Origin: Sporothrix humicola
Lineage: Eukaryota; Ascomycota; Sordariomycetes; Ophiostomatales; Ophiostomataceae
Length of the DNA stretch: 64,000 nucleotides
NCBI GenBank assembly: GCA_021396245.1
Contig: WNYE01000031.1
Coordinates: 1-64,000 of the forward strand
Reading direction: 5' to 3'
Shown here: one piece after another, positions 40,347 to 50,500 of the stretch
Position numbering within the stretch: position 1 is the first letter of the stretch
Layout: each line of letters begins with the position of its first letter
Notes under the pieces: generated by a model
What the model was told of the DNA's origin: nothing
The model's input: the letters and a program-made list of their open reading frames with translations, nothing else
The model's database searches: none
Made by a program: the position numbers and the translations under genes

Positions 40347-41846
40347 CTAGTAGTGGTCCTCAACCGACAGAGTACCGGTCTTGGTGATGAGGAACTCATT
40401 GACGGCGACGTCCTTGCCGCTCTCCTTGCCAACGCCACTGTCCTTGATGCCGCCAAACGGCGCCTCCGTGGCCGACGCGTTGCCCGTGTTGAGGCCGATC
40501 ATGCCGGCCTCGAGGTTCTCAAACATGCGCCACAGACGGTCAATGTTCTTGGAGAACACGTAGCTGGCCAGGCCCATGCTGGTGTTGTTGGCGCGCTGGA
40601 CGGCCTCCTCCTCCGTGTCGAACACGGAAATGCCCAGGATCGGCGCAAAGACCTCGTCTTGGGCCATGGCCATATCGTCGTTGATGTCCGTCAGGACCGT
40701 CGGTGCCATGAAGTAGCCCTCGCCGGCGGACTCGCGGCAGCCCTGGCCGAGCACGACCTTGGCGCCGCGCTTGACGGCGTCCTGGTACAGCTCCTCGCCC
40801 TTGTCGAGGCCGCGGGGGGTCGTGACGGGGCCCAGAGTCGTGCCGTCCGTCAGACCGTGGCCGAGCTTGAGCTTCTCGGCCTCGGCGACAATACGCGCGA
40901 CAAAGGCGTCGTAGATGCCGCGCTGGACGTAGACGCGGTTGGCCGTGACGCAGGCCTGGCCGGCGTGGCGCCACTTGAGCGAGTGCAGCTGGCCCACGGC
41001 CTGCTCGATGCTGGCGTCGTCAAAGACGATGAACGGGCAGTTGCCGCCCAGCTCGAGCGTGCACTTCTTGAGGTTGCGGGCGCACAGGCTCGAGATGATC
41101 TTGCCGACGCGCGTGCTGCCCGTGAAAGTCACCTTTTTGACGAGCGGGTGCAGGCACAGGGCCTCGGCGACACCGGGCGTGTTCTCGAGCGTCGTTGATA
41201 GAACATTCAGAGCGCCATGCGGGAAACCGGCCTTGTTTGCGAGATGTGCGAGGCAGAAAGCAGTCAGAGGCGTCTCGGGCGACGTCTTGACCACCATTGT
41301 GCAGCCAGCGGCCAGTGCAGCGCCGGCCTTGCGCAGGACCAGCGCCAGGGGGAAGTTCCACGGCACCAGGGCCACAGACGTGCCAATCGGCTGCTTGATG
41401 ACAAGACCACGGCGACCCGGAAGCGCCGAGTTGAGTGTCGAGCCCTGGATGCGGTCTGCCTCGCCCGTGAACCACCACGTGAAGGTAGTGCCGTAGTCAA
41501 TCTCGCCGTACGCCTCGGCCAGCGGCTTGCCCGTCTCCAGGACCAGAATGCGGGCCAGGTCGTCGCGGGCAGCGACAATCAGCTGATGCCACAGGCCCAG
41601 GGTCTGCGCCCGCTTGCGCGGCGTCCACTTGGAGTACTCGAGGAACGCAGCATGTGCAGTCTTGACAGCCTCTTCCACGTCGGCCGGCGCGCTGTCCGGG
41701 CACGACGTCCAGGCCTTGCCGGAGCCAGGATCAATCACATCGAAGCGGTTGCCGGAGACGGCTGGCGTCCACTTGCCGTTGACAAAGTTGTCTGTGTGGA
41801 GGAGGTCGGGGTCGTTGAGGGTGAAGGGGAGCGTTGTCGACGTCAT
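40347..41846 (-). CDS. NAD(P)-dependent aldehyde dehydrogenase (succinate-semialdehyde dehydrogenase-like)
   Basis: The frame gives 499 residues from the ATG at 41846, which has a strong CCAAAATG context. It is open upstream, and an ATG at 41963 would add 39 residues (LIRTLTFSRILSRPLQ and on) that resemble a mitochondrial presequence; use of both starts is plausible. Family marks: FTGEADRIQG, QPIGTSVALVPWNFP, the general base in LELGGNCPF, catalytic Cys299 in AGQACVTANR, and APFGGIKDSGVGKE near the end. The NFP and SGVGKE patterns fit the succinate-semialdehyde group, which oxidises GABA-derived semialdehyde to succinate. Other short aldehydes remain possible. It is divergent from the sugar porter across a 1.3-kb promoter region. 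Confidence 0.9.
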   Translation of the reverse strand: MTSTTLPFTLNDPDLLHTDNFVNGKWTPAVSGNRFDVIDPGSGKAWTSCPDSAPADVEEAVKTAHAAFLEYSKWTPRKRAQTLGLWHQLIVAARDDLARILVLETGKPLAEAYGEIDYGTTFTWWFTGEADRIQGSTLNSALPGRRGLVIKQPIGTSVALVPWNFPLALVLRKAGAALAAGCTMVVKTSPETPLTAFCLAHLANKAGFPHGALNVLSTTLENTPGVAEALCLHPLVKKVTFTGSTRVGKIISSLCARNLKKCTLELGGNCPFIVFDDASIEQAVGQLHSLKWRHAGQACVTANRVYVQRGIYDAFVARIVAEAEKLKLGHGLTDGTTLGPVTTPRGLDKGEELYQDAVKRGAKVVLGQGCRESAGEGYFMAPTVLTDINDDMAMAQDEVFAPILGISVFDTEEEAVQRANNTSMGLASYVFSKNIDRLWRMFENLEAGMIGLNTGNASATEAPFGGIKDSGVGKESGKDVAVNEFLITKTGTLSVEDHY

Positions 41847-42252
41847 TTTGGCGGATGCGGGGTAAAATGTGTGGAAGGAGTGGTTGAAGGAAGAGATTCG
41901 AGACGGAATGAGTTGCAGTGGCCGTGATAAGATGCGGGAGAAAGTCAGGGTCCGTATGAGCATAGGGTGAGGAAAGAGCGATGGTAAGAAGTTGAGAATG
42001 AAGATGCGGGAGGAAAGAGACGGGACGGATGACGGCAAGAGACGTCTGACGTTTGATAGAGTCCTGTTTAGGAAAGAGCCGCTCGTATAAGTCTGGGGAG
42101 GGAAAGAGCAAGGGGACAGGCACAAAAGAAGAAGGAACCGCCGAATGGCACGCAATTGAGAGTGAGCAAAAGCGTGAACGGTCCGCGGCTGTTTCCTACT
42201 TTCTTATTATTGAGCTTGGTCCGCGTTCCTGAGTTCTTGGTGATTAGTTTGT

Positions 42253-42385
42253 GCGGAGAGCGACACGAGGCGAAGAGCGGAGGCGCGAGAGCGGAAAGCG
42301 GAGGCAGAAAGGCAAAGAGGGACAGAGGCACAGAGGCACAAAAAAGCGGAGAGGAAAAGAGCGGAGAGCGGAGAAGAAAGACCGC
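42253..42385. repeat. T-free, purine-rich tract of 133 nt
   Basis: The plus strand from 42253 to 42385 contains no T at all and is built mostly of GAGCGGA, GAGAG and GGCACAGA-like units. This extreme strand bias lies in the divergent promoter region and could favour triplex or nucleosome-excluding structure. Confidence 0.75.
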
Positions 42386-42833
42386 TGAGCACAGGCTAGC
42401 ACAAAGGATCGCTGGGTGGCACTGCAGATGCATCTGGTACGCTCCGCGAGAAGGGGCGCACGCACGAGGTCGCTGCGAAGTGGCACAAGCCGCCGCCCCT
42501 GTTGGCGTTATTTGGGGGCCACTGAGTCCACTGAAAATTCAGCGCTATCGCCCGCTGTCAACCCACTGTCAACCCACTGGGTTGTCACGCTGGCACGCGC
42601 TGTGACGCCTAAAACTGCCCCAAGGCAATTCAGGTTTAGCGCTCGTTTGGCGGCGTTTGTCCACATGCATTTTTTCTTCGGTTTCTTTTTCTTCGCTTTC
42701 GCTCAGGGAGTGTGATTGTTTTCTTTTTGTCGTGTCCCCGTCGTGTTGGGAGTCACCACACCATCTCAGCTTTTCACTTTTTGAGTCTTTGCCCAAAGAG
42801 CTGCCCTACAGACCACCACACCCCTGCATCAAT

Positions 42834-42867
42834 CCGGGGTAATGGGGGCAGATCCACGCATCTGGGG
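42834..42867 (+). promoter_or_regulatory. Paired CreA-like sites (SYGGRG)
   Basis: CCGGGG at 42834-42839 and CTGGGG at 42862-42867 both match the SYGGRG core of the carbon-catabolite repressor CreA. They lie about 300 bp before the sugar porter ATG. Double sites are the functional form in Aspergillus, so glucose repression is plausible. Confidence 0.4.
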
Positions 42868-43148
42868 TTTTCGTCTTTTCTCTCTCTCTTTTCTCTCCTT
42901 TCTCTCCTTTTTTCATCGAGTTTTTCCTCTCAGCTGATGCCCGGCCAGAATATATATTGACCGTCTCTTATCTCTCCCCACCGGTCGTACCCTCTCAACT
43001 TATCTCCCTGTGATCCTTCCTGTGATTTCCTGTGACCACAGCCGGTGTTCCTGTGACCGTTCCTGTGATTTCGACAAAGTCCACTCCCAACGTCAACATC
43101 AACATACACGACAACCGCCAACGTCAACACGCGTTGACAACCGACGAC

Positions 43149-44812
43149 ATGGCCACAACCACCGTCGCGCCTCCTCGGCACAAGACGAACGCCTACAACC
43201 GTCTCGTCACCGTCGCCGTCGCCTTTGGTTCTTTGGTATGTTATTCTTTCCACAACCCCTTTCTTTTTGCTCCGCACCGTCGCTAACACTTCAGACCTAC
43301 GGATACTCTTCCTCCATTATTGGCTCCACGATTGGCCAGCCCGGCTGGTACGAGTTCTTCAACCTGCCCCAGGATGGCGAGGAAGGCTACGCAACCACCA
43401 CGACCCACGCCATTGCGACGGCCAACGGTCTCTACAGCGCCGGCGGTGCCGTCGGCTCGCTTTTCGTCATGTGGGCAGCCACTGCTCTCGGCCGCAAGCG
43501 GTGTATCCAGCTGGGCGCCGCGTGGGCTCTGTTGGGCGGTGCGCTCCAGGGCGGCGCTGCCAATCTCGCCATGTTCCAGGTCGGCCGTGTTTTCTGCGGC
43601 ATCGGTATCGGTCTCTTGGTCACAGTCTGCCCCATGTACATGAGCGAGCTGGCGCCGCCTGACAAGCGCGGTTGGCTCGTCGGCCATCACGCCATTTTCC
43701 TTGTCTTTGGCTACATGCTGAGCTCGTGGCTGGGCTACGCCTGCTACTTTGCGACCGATGTCAACTCGTCCTTCGCCTGGCGTTTCCCGCTGTCCTTCCA
43801 GGTCTTTGCGCCGCTCGTCCTCCTCATCACCTCTTTCTGGATTCCCTACTCGCCGCGTTGGCTGCTCCAAAAGGGCCGCGTCGACGAGGCCTGGGAGATT
43901 CTGCGGACGCTGCGTGCCTCGGCCTCTGACCCTGATAATCTGGTCGCCAAGGAGGAGCTGTACCAGGCCAAGATGCAGATTGCGCTCGATGCCGCCAAGC
44001 TCAAGGCCACGGGCTACGGTCCCTGGATGGCTGTCCTCAAGAAGAAGAGCTACCGCAAGCGCATGATCATCGGCTTCCTGACGCAATGGGGCGCCGAATT
44101 TGCCGGCCCTCTCGTTATCAACAACTACTCTGTTCTCCTGTACACGAACCTCGGCCAGACGGGCTCGATGCCGCTTCTTCTGTCGGCTCTGTGGCTCACG
44201 ACAGCCGGCATTATCTACAACCCTGGAGGCGCCTGGCTCCACGACAAGGTCAACTCTCGCCGCGGCATGTTCATGTTTGGTCTGTTCGGCTGCCTGTTCA
44301 CAACGGTTGGCCTAGCTTCCTGTATCGCAAAGTACGCCGGCACGGACAACAAGGCTGGCAACGCAGCTGGCGTCTTTTTCGTCTTCTTCTACCTCACGTT
44401 CCAGGGCACTTTCTGCGACACGACCATGTACATCTACATTAGCGAGCTGTTCCCCACTGAGATCCGCCCCATCGGCATGGGCTTCTCGCTCTTCGGCCAG
44501 TTTGCCGCCACTATCATTCTCCTGCAGACTGCCCCCATCGGCATGGTCGCGATCGGCTGGAAGTACTACCTGGTCATTATCGTCTGGTGCGCCGTCTTCA
44601 TTCCCATTGTCTACTTCTTCTTCCCCGAGACCGCAGGTCTGTCTCTGGAGGAGGTCGGCAAGCGGTTTGGCGACGATGTTGCTGTCCACGTCAACGACAT
44701 TTCCGAGGCCCAGCGCAAGGAGCTCGACGAGTTCCTCAAGACGACGGACGTTGTCCATCTCGATGGCTCTGAGAAGGTCAATGGCGCCGCTCAGCAGCGC
44801 GAGAGTGCTTAA
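43149..44812 (+). CDS. MFS sugar porter
   Basis: Exons 43149-43235 and 43295-44812 give 534 residues. The 59-bp intron lies at a codon boundary after GSL and restores the first-helix motif (TYGYSSSIIGSTIGQPG). Sugar-porter marks: SPRWLLQKGRVDEAWEIL, LFPTEIRPIGMGFS and PETAGLSLEEVGKRFGDD. About twelve hydrophobic segments are present, and no signal peptide. The protein should import a hexose, pentose or disaccharide at the plasma membrane by proton symport. The first-helix glutamine/glycine pattern and FCDTTMYIY segment suit the large fungal lactose/hexose-like group, but the sugar cannot be fixed. Confidence 0.92.
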
Positions 44813-46120
44813 ACACTCAGACTGTCACAAACAAAAATAAATAGCATATAGCGTGTGAGATTAGAAGCAGAAGTAATACCAAAGTGGTTGAATTGATAAT
44901 CATCATCACAATTGTTATTATTGTCACTGAAAATCGCGATGAAGTTGAGACCCACTTTAATATTGGCGACCCATAATTCATTTGGCGCGTTAAATCACGT
45001 GTAGGGGCCGGTCCGGGTGTCAAACTCAGTCGCGCCTGCCTCTTCGTCTTGTTCCTTCACGTCCCTTCCTGTCATGACTCGGGATGTGGCACGGAACGCT
45101 GCCGTCTCTTTCCCTTTCGAATGATTTCAAACACATCAACATTCCCTGCTAATGTCGTGCATCTTCGTCACGGTAAATCATATCCAGAAAATCAGTCGAT
45201 TCAAAATGGTGCGAATGACAATCGGCAATAAAATGTTGCTGCTGTTGACAGGCGGCAGGATTGAAGACAAACATGCCGGTGGAAAGGAGCTTTAGACCAA
45301 CTGTTTCAACAAAGAAAATAAGTGCCAGGAAACAAAGTGACAACACCAAGGAAAAAAAGAAAAGCGGCCACACCCTCAACCCTGGGCAACAGGAGCGTAC
45401 CGCTGAATGCTACACTAGCGAGCCAATATTTGAGATTATTGGGTGTGTTTGGTTTTGTTTCGTACTTTGGGTGCGGAGATTTTATGGAGATGGCGACAAA
45501 AAGTTTGGTGCACTTTGTGGGGAAGCACGACCTCGTGCAACTTTTTTTTTTGTCGCCCTTCGACAAAAGGTTCGTCATGGCTGCAGAATGAGCGTGCCGC
45601 GAGCATGAGCCGTGTGCAAGTGGCACGAAGAAAAGAAACGAAGGAGGGCGAAAAGAAGGACAGAAAAAGACAGGGACAAGGGAGGCGGAACGTGATCACA
45701 AAGAAAACACAAGACGGCAAAGACTGGTCTAGACAAGGATTCAGCATTCGTGGGGAGGCAACATAGCATAACTGACTTGTGCCATCTTGGACTCGCTTGA
45801 TTCCTTCTCGGGTGTGCTGACCATTCCTTACGAGGTCGAGACGCGGAGTATTTTCTCAAACTTGCAGCTGTTCTGCGGTACGACCCCGACTTCTCGGTTG
45901 CGTAAGTGCTCGTGAGAATACACCCCGAGTTCTTTACAATCTGGGGAACGCACGACCGAAACCAGAAAAAGAACGAGAAGAAGAAAAAAAAGAAAAATCA
46001 CACTTCAGCCTTACTCACTCTACACTTGTCCCTTCTCATCATACGATACCAATCTTCAGCCTTTTTCTGATTTCCCTCATTCTTTAACTCCAACTAAACA
46101 TCCCACACATCACACATACA
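44813..46120. other. Intergenic region
   Basis: A 1.3-kb gap. An A/T-rich 3' region is followed by purine-rich DNA (45600-45720) and the leader of the cyclase gene, which is CT-rich just before the ATG. Frames up to 115 codons here lack domains. Confidence 0.55.
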
Positions 46121-47443
46121 ATGGGATCTTTACACTCTGCGCCGGACCAGGCGGCCGAGACAAAGGTGGAGGAGGTTCCCAAGGTCGACACAGTTGAGGA
46201 GACACAGCAGACGGAGACTGTTGTTCCAGTGACGTCGGAAGCTATACAGACTGTCCCCGAGCAGACGGAACAACCCGCCGAGGCAACACAGGCAGAAGAA
46301 GTTGCACCTGCAGCAGAACAAGCTGTCGAACCTGTCGAGGATGCCATCGTTGTTGAAGCATCTGATGCCCAGCCAACAACGGAAACTGCCGTCGACACTC
46401 CTCCTACGGACGCGACAACTTCCCCCTCAACTACTCCTGTCGACCTGCACGCTCTGACATACGATGAGCTACCCGATAAGCGTCGTGTCTGGCCGGGTGC
46501 GCCCGGTTCCCGTGAGGAGGGTCTCGGCCGCCTGTGTCTCTTGACTCCCGATGTTGTGGCCGCAGCCGCTGCTTCCAGCATCCGCACCGGCCAGCGCGTC
46601 GCCCTCAACTGGGACTTGACCAAGCTCGACATTGCCAATTTTAACCGTGCGCCCACCCAGCACCACATCACCTCGCTGCTCGGCGGCGCTGGCTTTGACG
46701 ACGTCTACATCTTTAACCCGCAGCAGTCGTCGCAGTGGGACGGTCTGCGCCACTTCTCGTCTCCTTACCCTGGCGAGATGCAGCGCCTCTTCTATGGCGG
46801 CGTGACATCGGCCGACATTGCCGACCGCTCCAACACCCGTATCGGCATGCAGCACTGGGCACAGGAAGGCATTGTCGGCCGTGGTGTGCTTCTGGACTAT
46901 GTCGAGTACGCCAAGACACACCTGCCCGACCTGCAGTACAAGGCCCTGAGCGACCACGCCATCCCCCTGTCGGTTCTCCAGGACATTGCCCGCGTGCAAA
47001 ACGTCACGTTCCAGCGCGGCGACATTCTGTTTGTGCGCATTGGCCTGACGCAGGAGTGGGACACGCAGATGAGCCCGGCCGACAAGCTGGCCTATGCGCA
47101 GAGCAAGAACCCGCAGCACGCCGGCGTCGAGGGCACCGAAGAGATGCTGCGCTGGATTTGGGACACGGGCTTCTCTGCTGTGGCCGGTGACGCCGTCTCA
47201 TTCGAGGTCTACCCGCCACAAAAGGCCTACAAGAGAGCGGATGGCCAGCCCGAGGTGCCCGGCCTCTTTATGCACGAATACCTGCTGCCCGCCTGGGGTC
47301 TGCCCGTCGGCGAGCTGTTTGACCTTGAGGGTCTGAGTAGGATGTGTGCTGAGCACAAGCGGTGGACGTTCTTTGTCACGAGCTCGCCGCTCAACATGCC
47401 TGGTGGTGTCAGCAGTCCGCCCAACTGTCTAGCAATTTTCTAG
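46121..47443 (+). CDS. Cyclase-family protein with acidic N-terminal extension
   Basis: A single-exon gene of 440 residues. Residues 1-110 are low-complexity, rich in Glu, Thr, Pro and Val. The following 330 residues match the fungal branch of the cyclase/kynurenine-formamidase-like family: the metal-site region GFDDVYIFNPQQSSQWDGLRHF (broken here for length: FDDVYIFNPQQ, then SQWDGLRHFS), GRGVLLDYVEYA and PGLFMHEYLLPAWGLPVGE. Such enzymes are metal-dependent hydrolases, mostly uncharacterised in fungi. Two oddities: the start MGSLHS fits an N-myristoylation signal (Gly2, Ser6), and the protein ends CLAIF, with a cysteine one residue too far from the end for a standard CaaX box. Substrate unknown. 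Confidence 0.85.
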   Translation: MGSLHSAPDQAAETKVEEVPKVDTVEETQQTETVVPVTSEAIQTVPEQTEQPAEATQAEEVAPAAEQAVEPVEDAIVVEASDAQPTTETAVDTPPTDATTSPSTTPVDLHALTYDELPDKRRVWPGAPGSREEGLGRLCLLTPDVVAAAAASSIRTGQRVALNWDLTKLDIANFNRAPTQHHITSLLGGAGFDDVYIFNPQQSSQWDGLRHFSSPYPGEMQRLFYGGVTSADIADRSNTRIGMQHWAQEGIVGRGVLLDYVEYAKTHLPDLQYKALSDHAIPLSVLQDIARVQNVTFQRGDILFVRIGLTQEWDTQMSPADKLAYAQSKNPQHAGVEGTEEMLRWIWDTGFSAVAGDAVSFEVYPPQKAYKRADGQPEVPGLFMHEYLLPAWGLPVGELFDLEGLSRMCAEHKRWTFFVTSSPLNMPGGVSSPPNCLAIF

Positions 47444-47569
47444 TCACATTTCTTGTTCAATATTTGCATTGCTTCTTGTACATGTTTGGTTTGCATTATG
47501 TATATCTGTAGCCTCATGATCATATAAGTACATTTATCATTCATAAATTGTTTCCATAAATTGTTTGCT

Positions 47570-50500
47570 TCAAGCCAGTGCCGTGATCTGTGTCGATACT
47601 GGTGCCTGCGCCTGGGCGTGGCCCTGTCCATGACTGCTGTGCCCACTTCCTGTCTGGCCCACCAACACTGTAGCCTCGAAGCTCTGCAGAATCTTGGTAA
47701 ACTTCTCTGCCAGTCCCCAGCATTTGAGCCGTTGGAGCATCGCCTGTGCATCCCGGCTAATAGCCAACGCACCGCCCTCAGCAAACAGGTTGGGAACCGA
47801 GCCGATGGCAGCGGGCCCACCGTGTGCGATCCAGTTGTCGACATCGGCCGTGCTGGCAATGCGGTGGGAGGGGATGTCGAGTTGAATGGCAGCCGTAGAT
47901 GTCTGTGCTGTGGCCGGAGGGAGCATCGACAGTGGCATGGGCGAAGATAGTGGTGGCATCGAGGAGCCAAAGGGTAGGTCCAGTTGTGACTGTGGCTGTT
48001 GTGTGGGTAGGGCCGGTGTTGCCTGTGTCGATCGGAAGCGGTGGCTACTGGGACAGTATGCAGCAAAGACAATCAAGAACGTGTAGCCCATAAAGAGTCG
48101 CAAAATCTCACAGGGCGCTGACACGAGGTAGTCGTTGGCGACGGCGACGATTTGGGCGGCATGGTAGACCAGCCGGCGAGCCTCTTGTGGGTCTCTCGAG
48201 AGTGTGGCTACCAACCGCCGCTTGGCCATCTGGATGCCCTTGTGGAACTGCAGCTTGCGAGGACCATGGGCAACCGTGTTGCGCACAATGTAGAGAATGA
48301 TATCCAAAACATCTTGAGCGGTGTAGAGGTGGGAATAGTGGCCGATGAGGCTCGCAATGTTGTAGCTGATGAGGTCGGCAACGGTGGCAGGCTGGTCCAT
48401 GGACACCAACAGGTTGTCGAGGGCTCGTAGAAGGCGCACCTTGTTGGCAGCGTGTGCCGTCGACAACGAGGGCATGCCAAAATACTCGGATGTCGAAAGC
48501 GTCTCGAGCTGCTTCAGATCCCAGAGCAGGCGACCAATAACCTGTGCGCACAACCGTTTGCCCCAGAACGAGACCTGGGGCGACGTCTTGTTGCCGATGG
48601 TCTTGCGTCCAGTCTTAATCTTGGTTGTCGTCCGCATGGAGACCACACGTGGGGTATCTCTGTCCGTTTCAACGTACGTGCCACTGCCACTACCGCTGCC
48701 TCCGATACTGGCATCGCTATCATCCTCGTCTTCAGGGTTGTCATTCTCGTTGTTGTGGGCTTCGTTGTAGTCCTCGCCATCGTCCATCTCGTCGACCTCT
48801 TCCTCTTCTTGAGACAAGGCAGCTTTTAAAACCAAAGAGACTGGTGCGCCCTGTGCATCGGGGTGGAGACGGGTGCGTAGCGCCGCCCATGCTGTGGCGG
48901 AGGGTGCATCCCAAAGTGTCTCGGCGCAGGGTAGACGGCTAGGCAGTTCGCTCAGATCGACAGCGCCGCGGCGGCCGGTCAGTGTACACAGGCTGCAGTC
49001 GTACTCAAAAGACGACCATGCTGTTCGCTTCTCGCGTTCACGCCGAACCCATGCCATCCACTGCTCGTGTTGTGTCGCGGGGTCGATCGGCAATGTAGGC
49101 GTAGAAGGGTGTGTAGGAGTGCTTGTACTTGCACTGTCTCGTAGTGAGCTGTTCTGCTCCTGCTCTAGCTTGTCCTCCAAACTAAGGCGTGTCGTCAGGC
49201 AGCCCATGCCTCGCAGACCGCCGACCAAGATACCGCGCGTGCGGTCGGCATTTTGATACAGTTGACGGTTGCCAGATCCCAGCGAGTAGATTTGGTGCAC
49301 GCAGAGAGCGCTGAGGTACGCAATGTCGCGGTAGTTGGCGCTGTCAGACGAGCCAAGCCAGGCGATCATCGGCATGCAGATGTCGCTGATAGACCAGGTG
49401 AGACCGGCGACACGCTCATCATCACTCAGCAGACTACCGACACAGGCCATGGCTGACACCAAGACGGGCGGACAGGTGGCCAAGTCCCAGGTAGGGACGT
49501 GCAGCAACGGCAGGATCGGTTGGAACTTCGCAACATAGACATCGACAAGTCGCTTAAGCAGGTTCGCAGCGTGCGCCATGCCCGGGTCCATGGTGTTGAT
49601 CGACATAGCCATAGGCGTGTTATTGCTATTGCCGTTGGCTGGTGGCTTCGGTTTCTGTGGATGTGACGACGACGACTCGTCTCCTTCTTCGCCGGTCCCA
49701 TCCATGGTCTGAGGCATCCGTGTATCGGACATGAGAGTCACAAGGTTGGCAAGCACTGACTTGTTGGGTGCTGTCGGGTTGGTCGACTGAGACAGGTTGT
49801 TCTGGAGAACCTCACGCAGCGGAGGCAACGAGTAGCGATGCGGTGCCATGTTATCCGGGCTGTCGTCAAACGGCCACGGCAGAACGGATGTGGTCGGCGG
49901 GTGAGGTCCCGCGCCAGGCACAGAAGTGTGTGGACCAGAGGCGCCACCGTTGTAGCTGGGCAGCGGGTTGGGCGGGTAGTTGCCATAGTGTGAGCTTGGT
50001 GGACGATCCAACGGGTGTTGGGATTGTGGAGGTTGTGCATGGAGGTGTTGAGGAGGTGGGGGTTGGGAGTGAGGATGAGGGTGATTGTGGTGTGGTGATT
50101 GTTGGTGTTGAGGTTGCTGTTGGGGAGGAGGTGGTGGTAGATGTGATTGTTGATGAGGTTGATATTGGGGCTCTTGAGTATGATATGGCTGTTGAGGCTG
50201 GGTCTGCTGGTTGGCCAGGCCAGGGTCAATCTCGGTCATGCCTGTGCTGTCGGTGCTGAAAATATCCGGCACATCAAAGTCAAGCCAGTCGAGGCCTGCT
50301 GTGCGGAAGTCGAGCTGGCCAGCGGCAGACAGCGATGCCACAAATGGCGTCGTATCAGATGCCAGATAGCCGTACTCGTCGGAGAAAGAGGGGCTGCACC
50401 CATTTGTCGTCATCCCAGCGCCGTTGTTGCCAGAACCGTCGAGGTATGGCCCGCCATTGTTATCATTTGGCGACACGTTCGACGTGACATCCATGACGTC

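Larger units (their letters stand above)
41847..43148. other. Divergent promoter region, ALDH / sugar porter
   Basis: About 1.3 kb including the possible ALDH presequence. It holds the T-free tract and CreA-like sites listed separately, a CT-rich stretch at about 42871-42916 and a TATATAT box near 42950, 200 bp before the porter ATG. No further gene. Confidence 0.55.

Noticed and set aside
43283..44242. Minus-strand frame of 319 codons
   Set aside because: It is antisense to the sugar porter; polar and domain-free.
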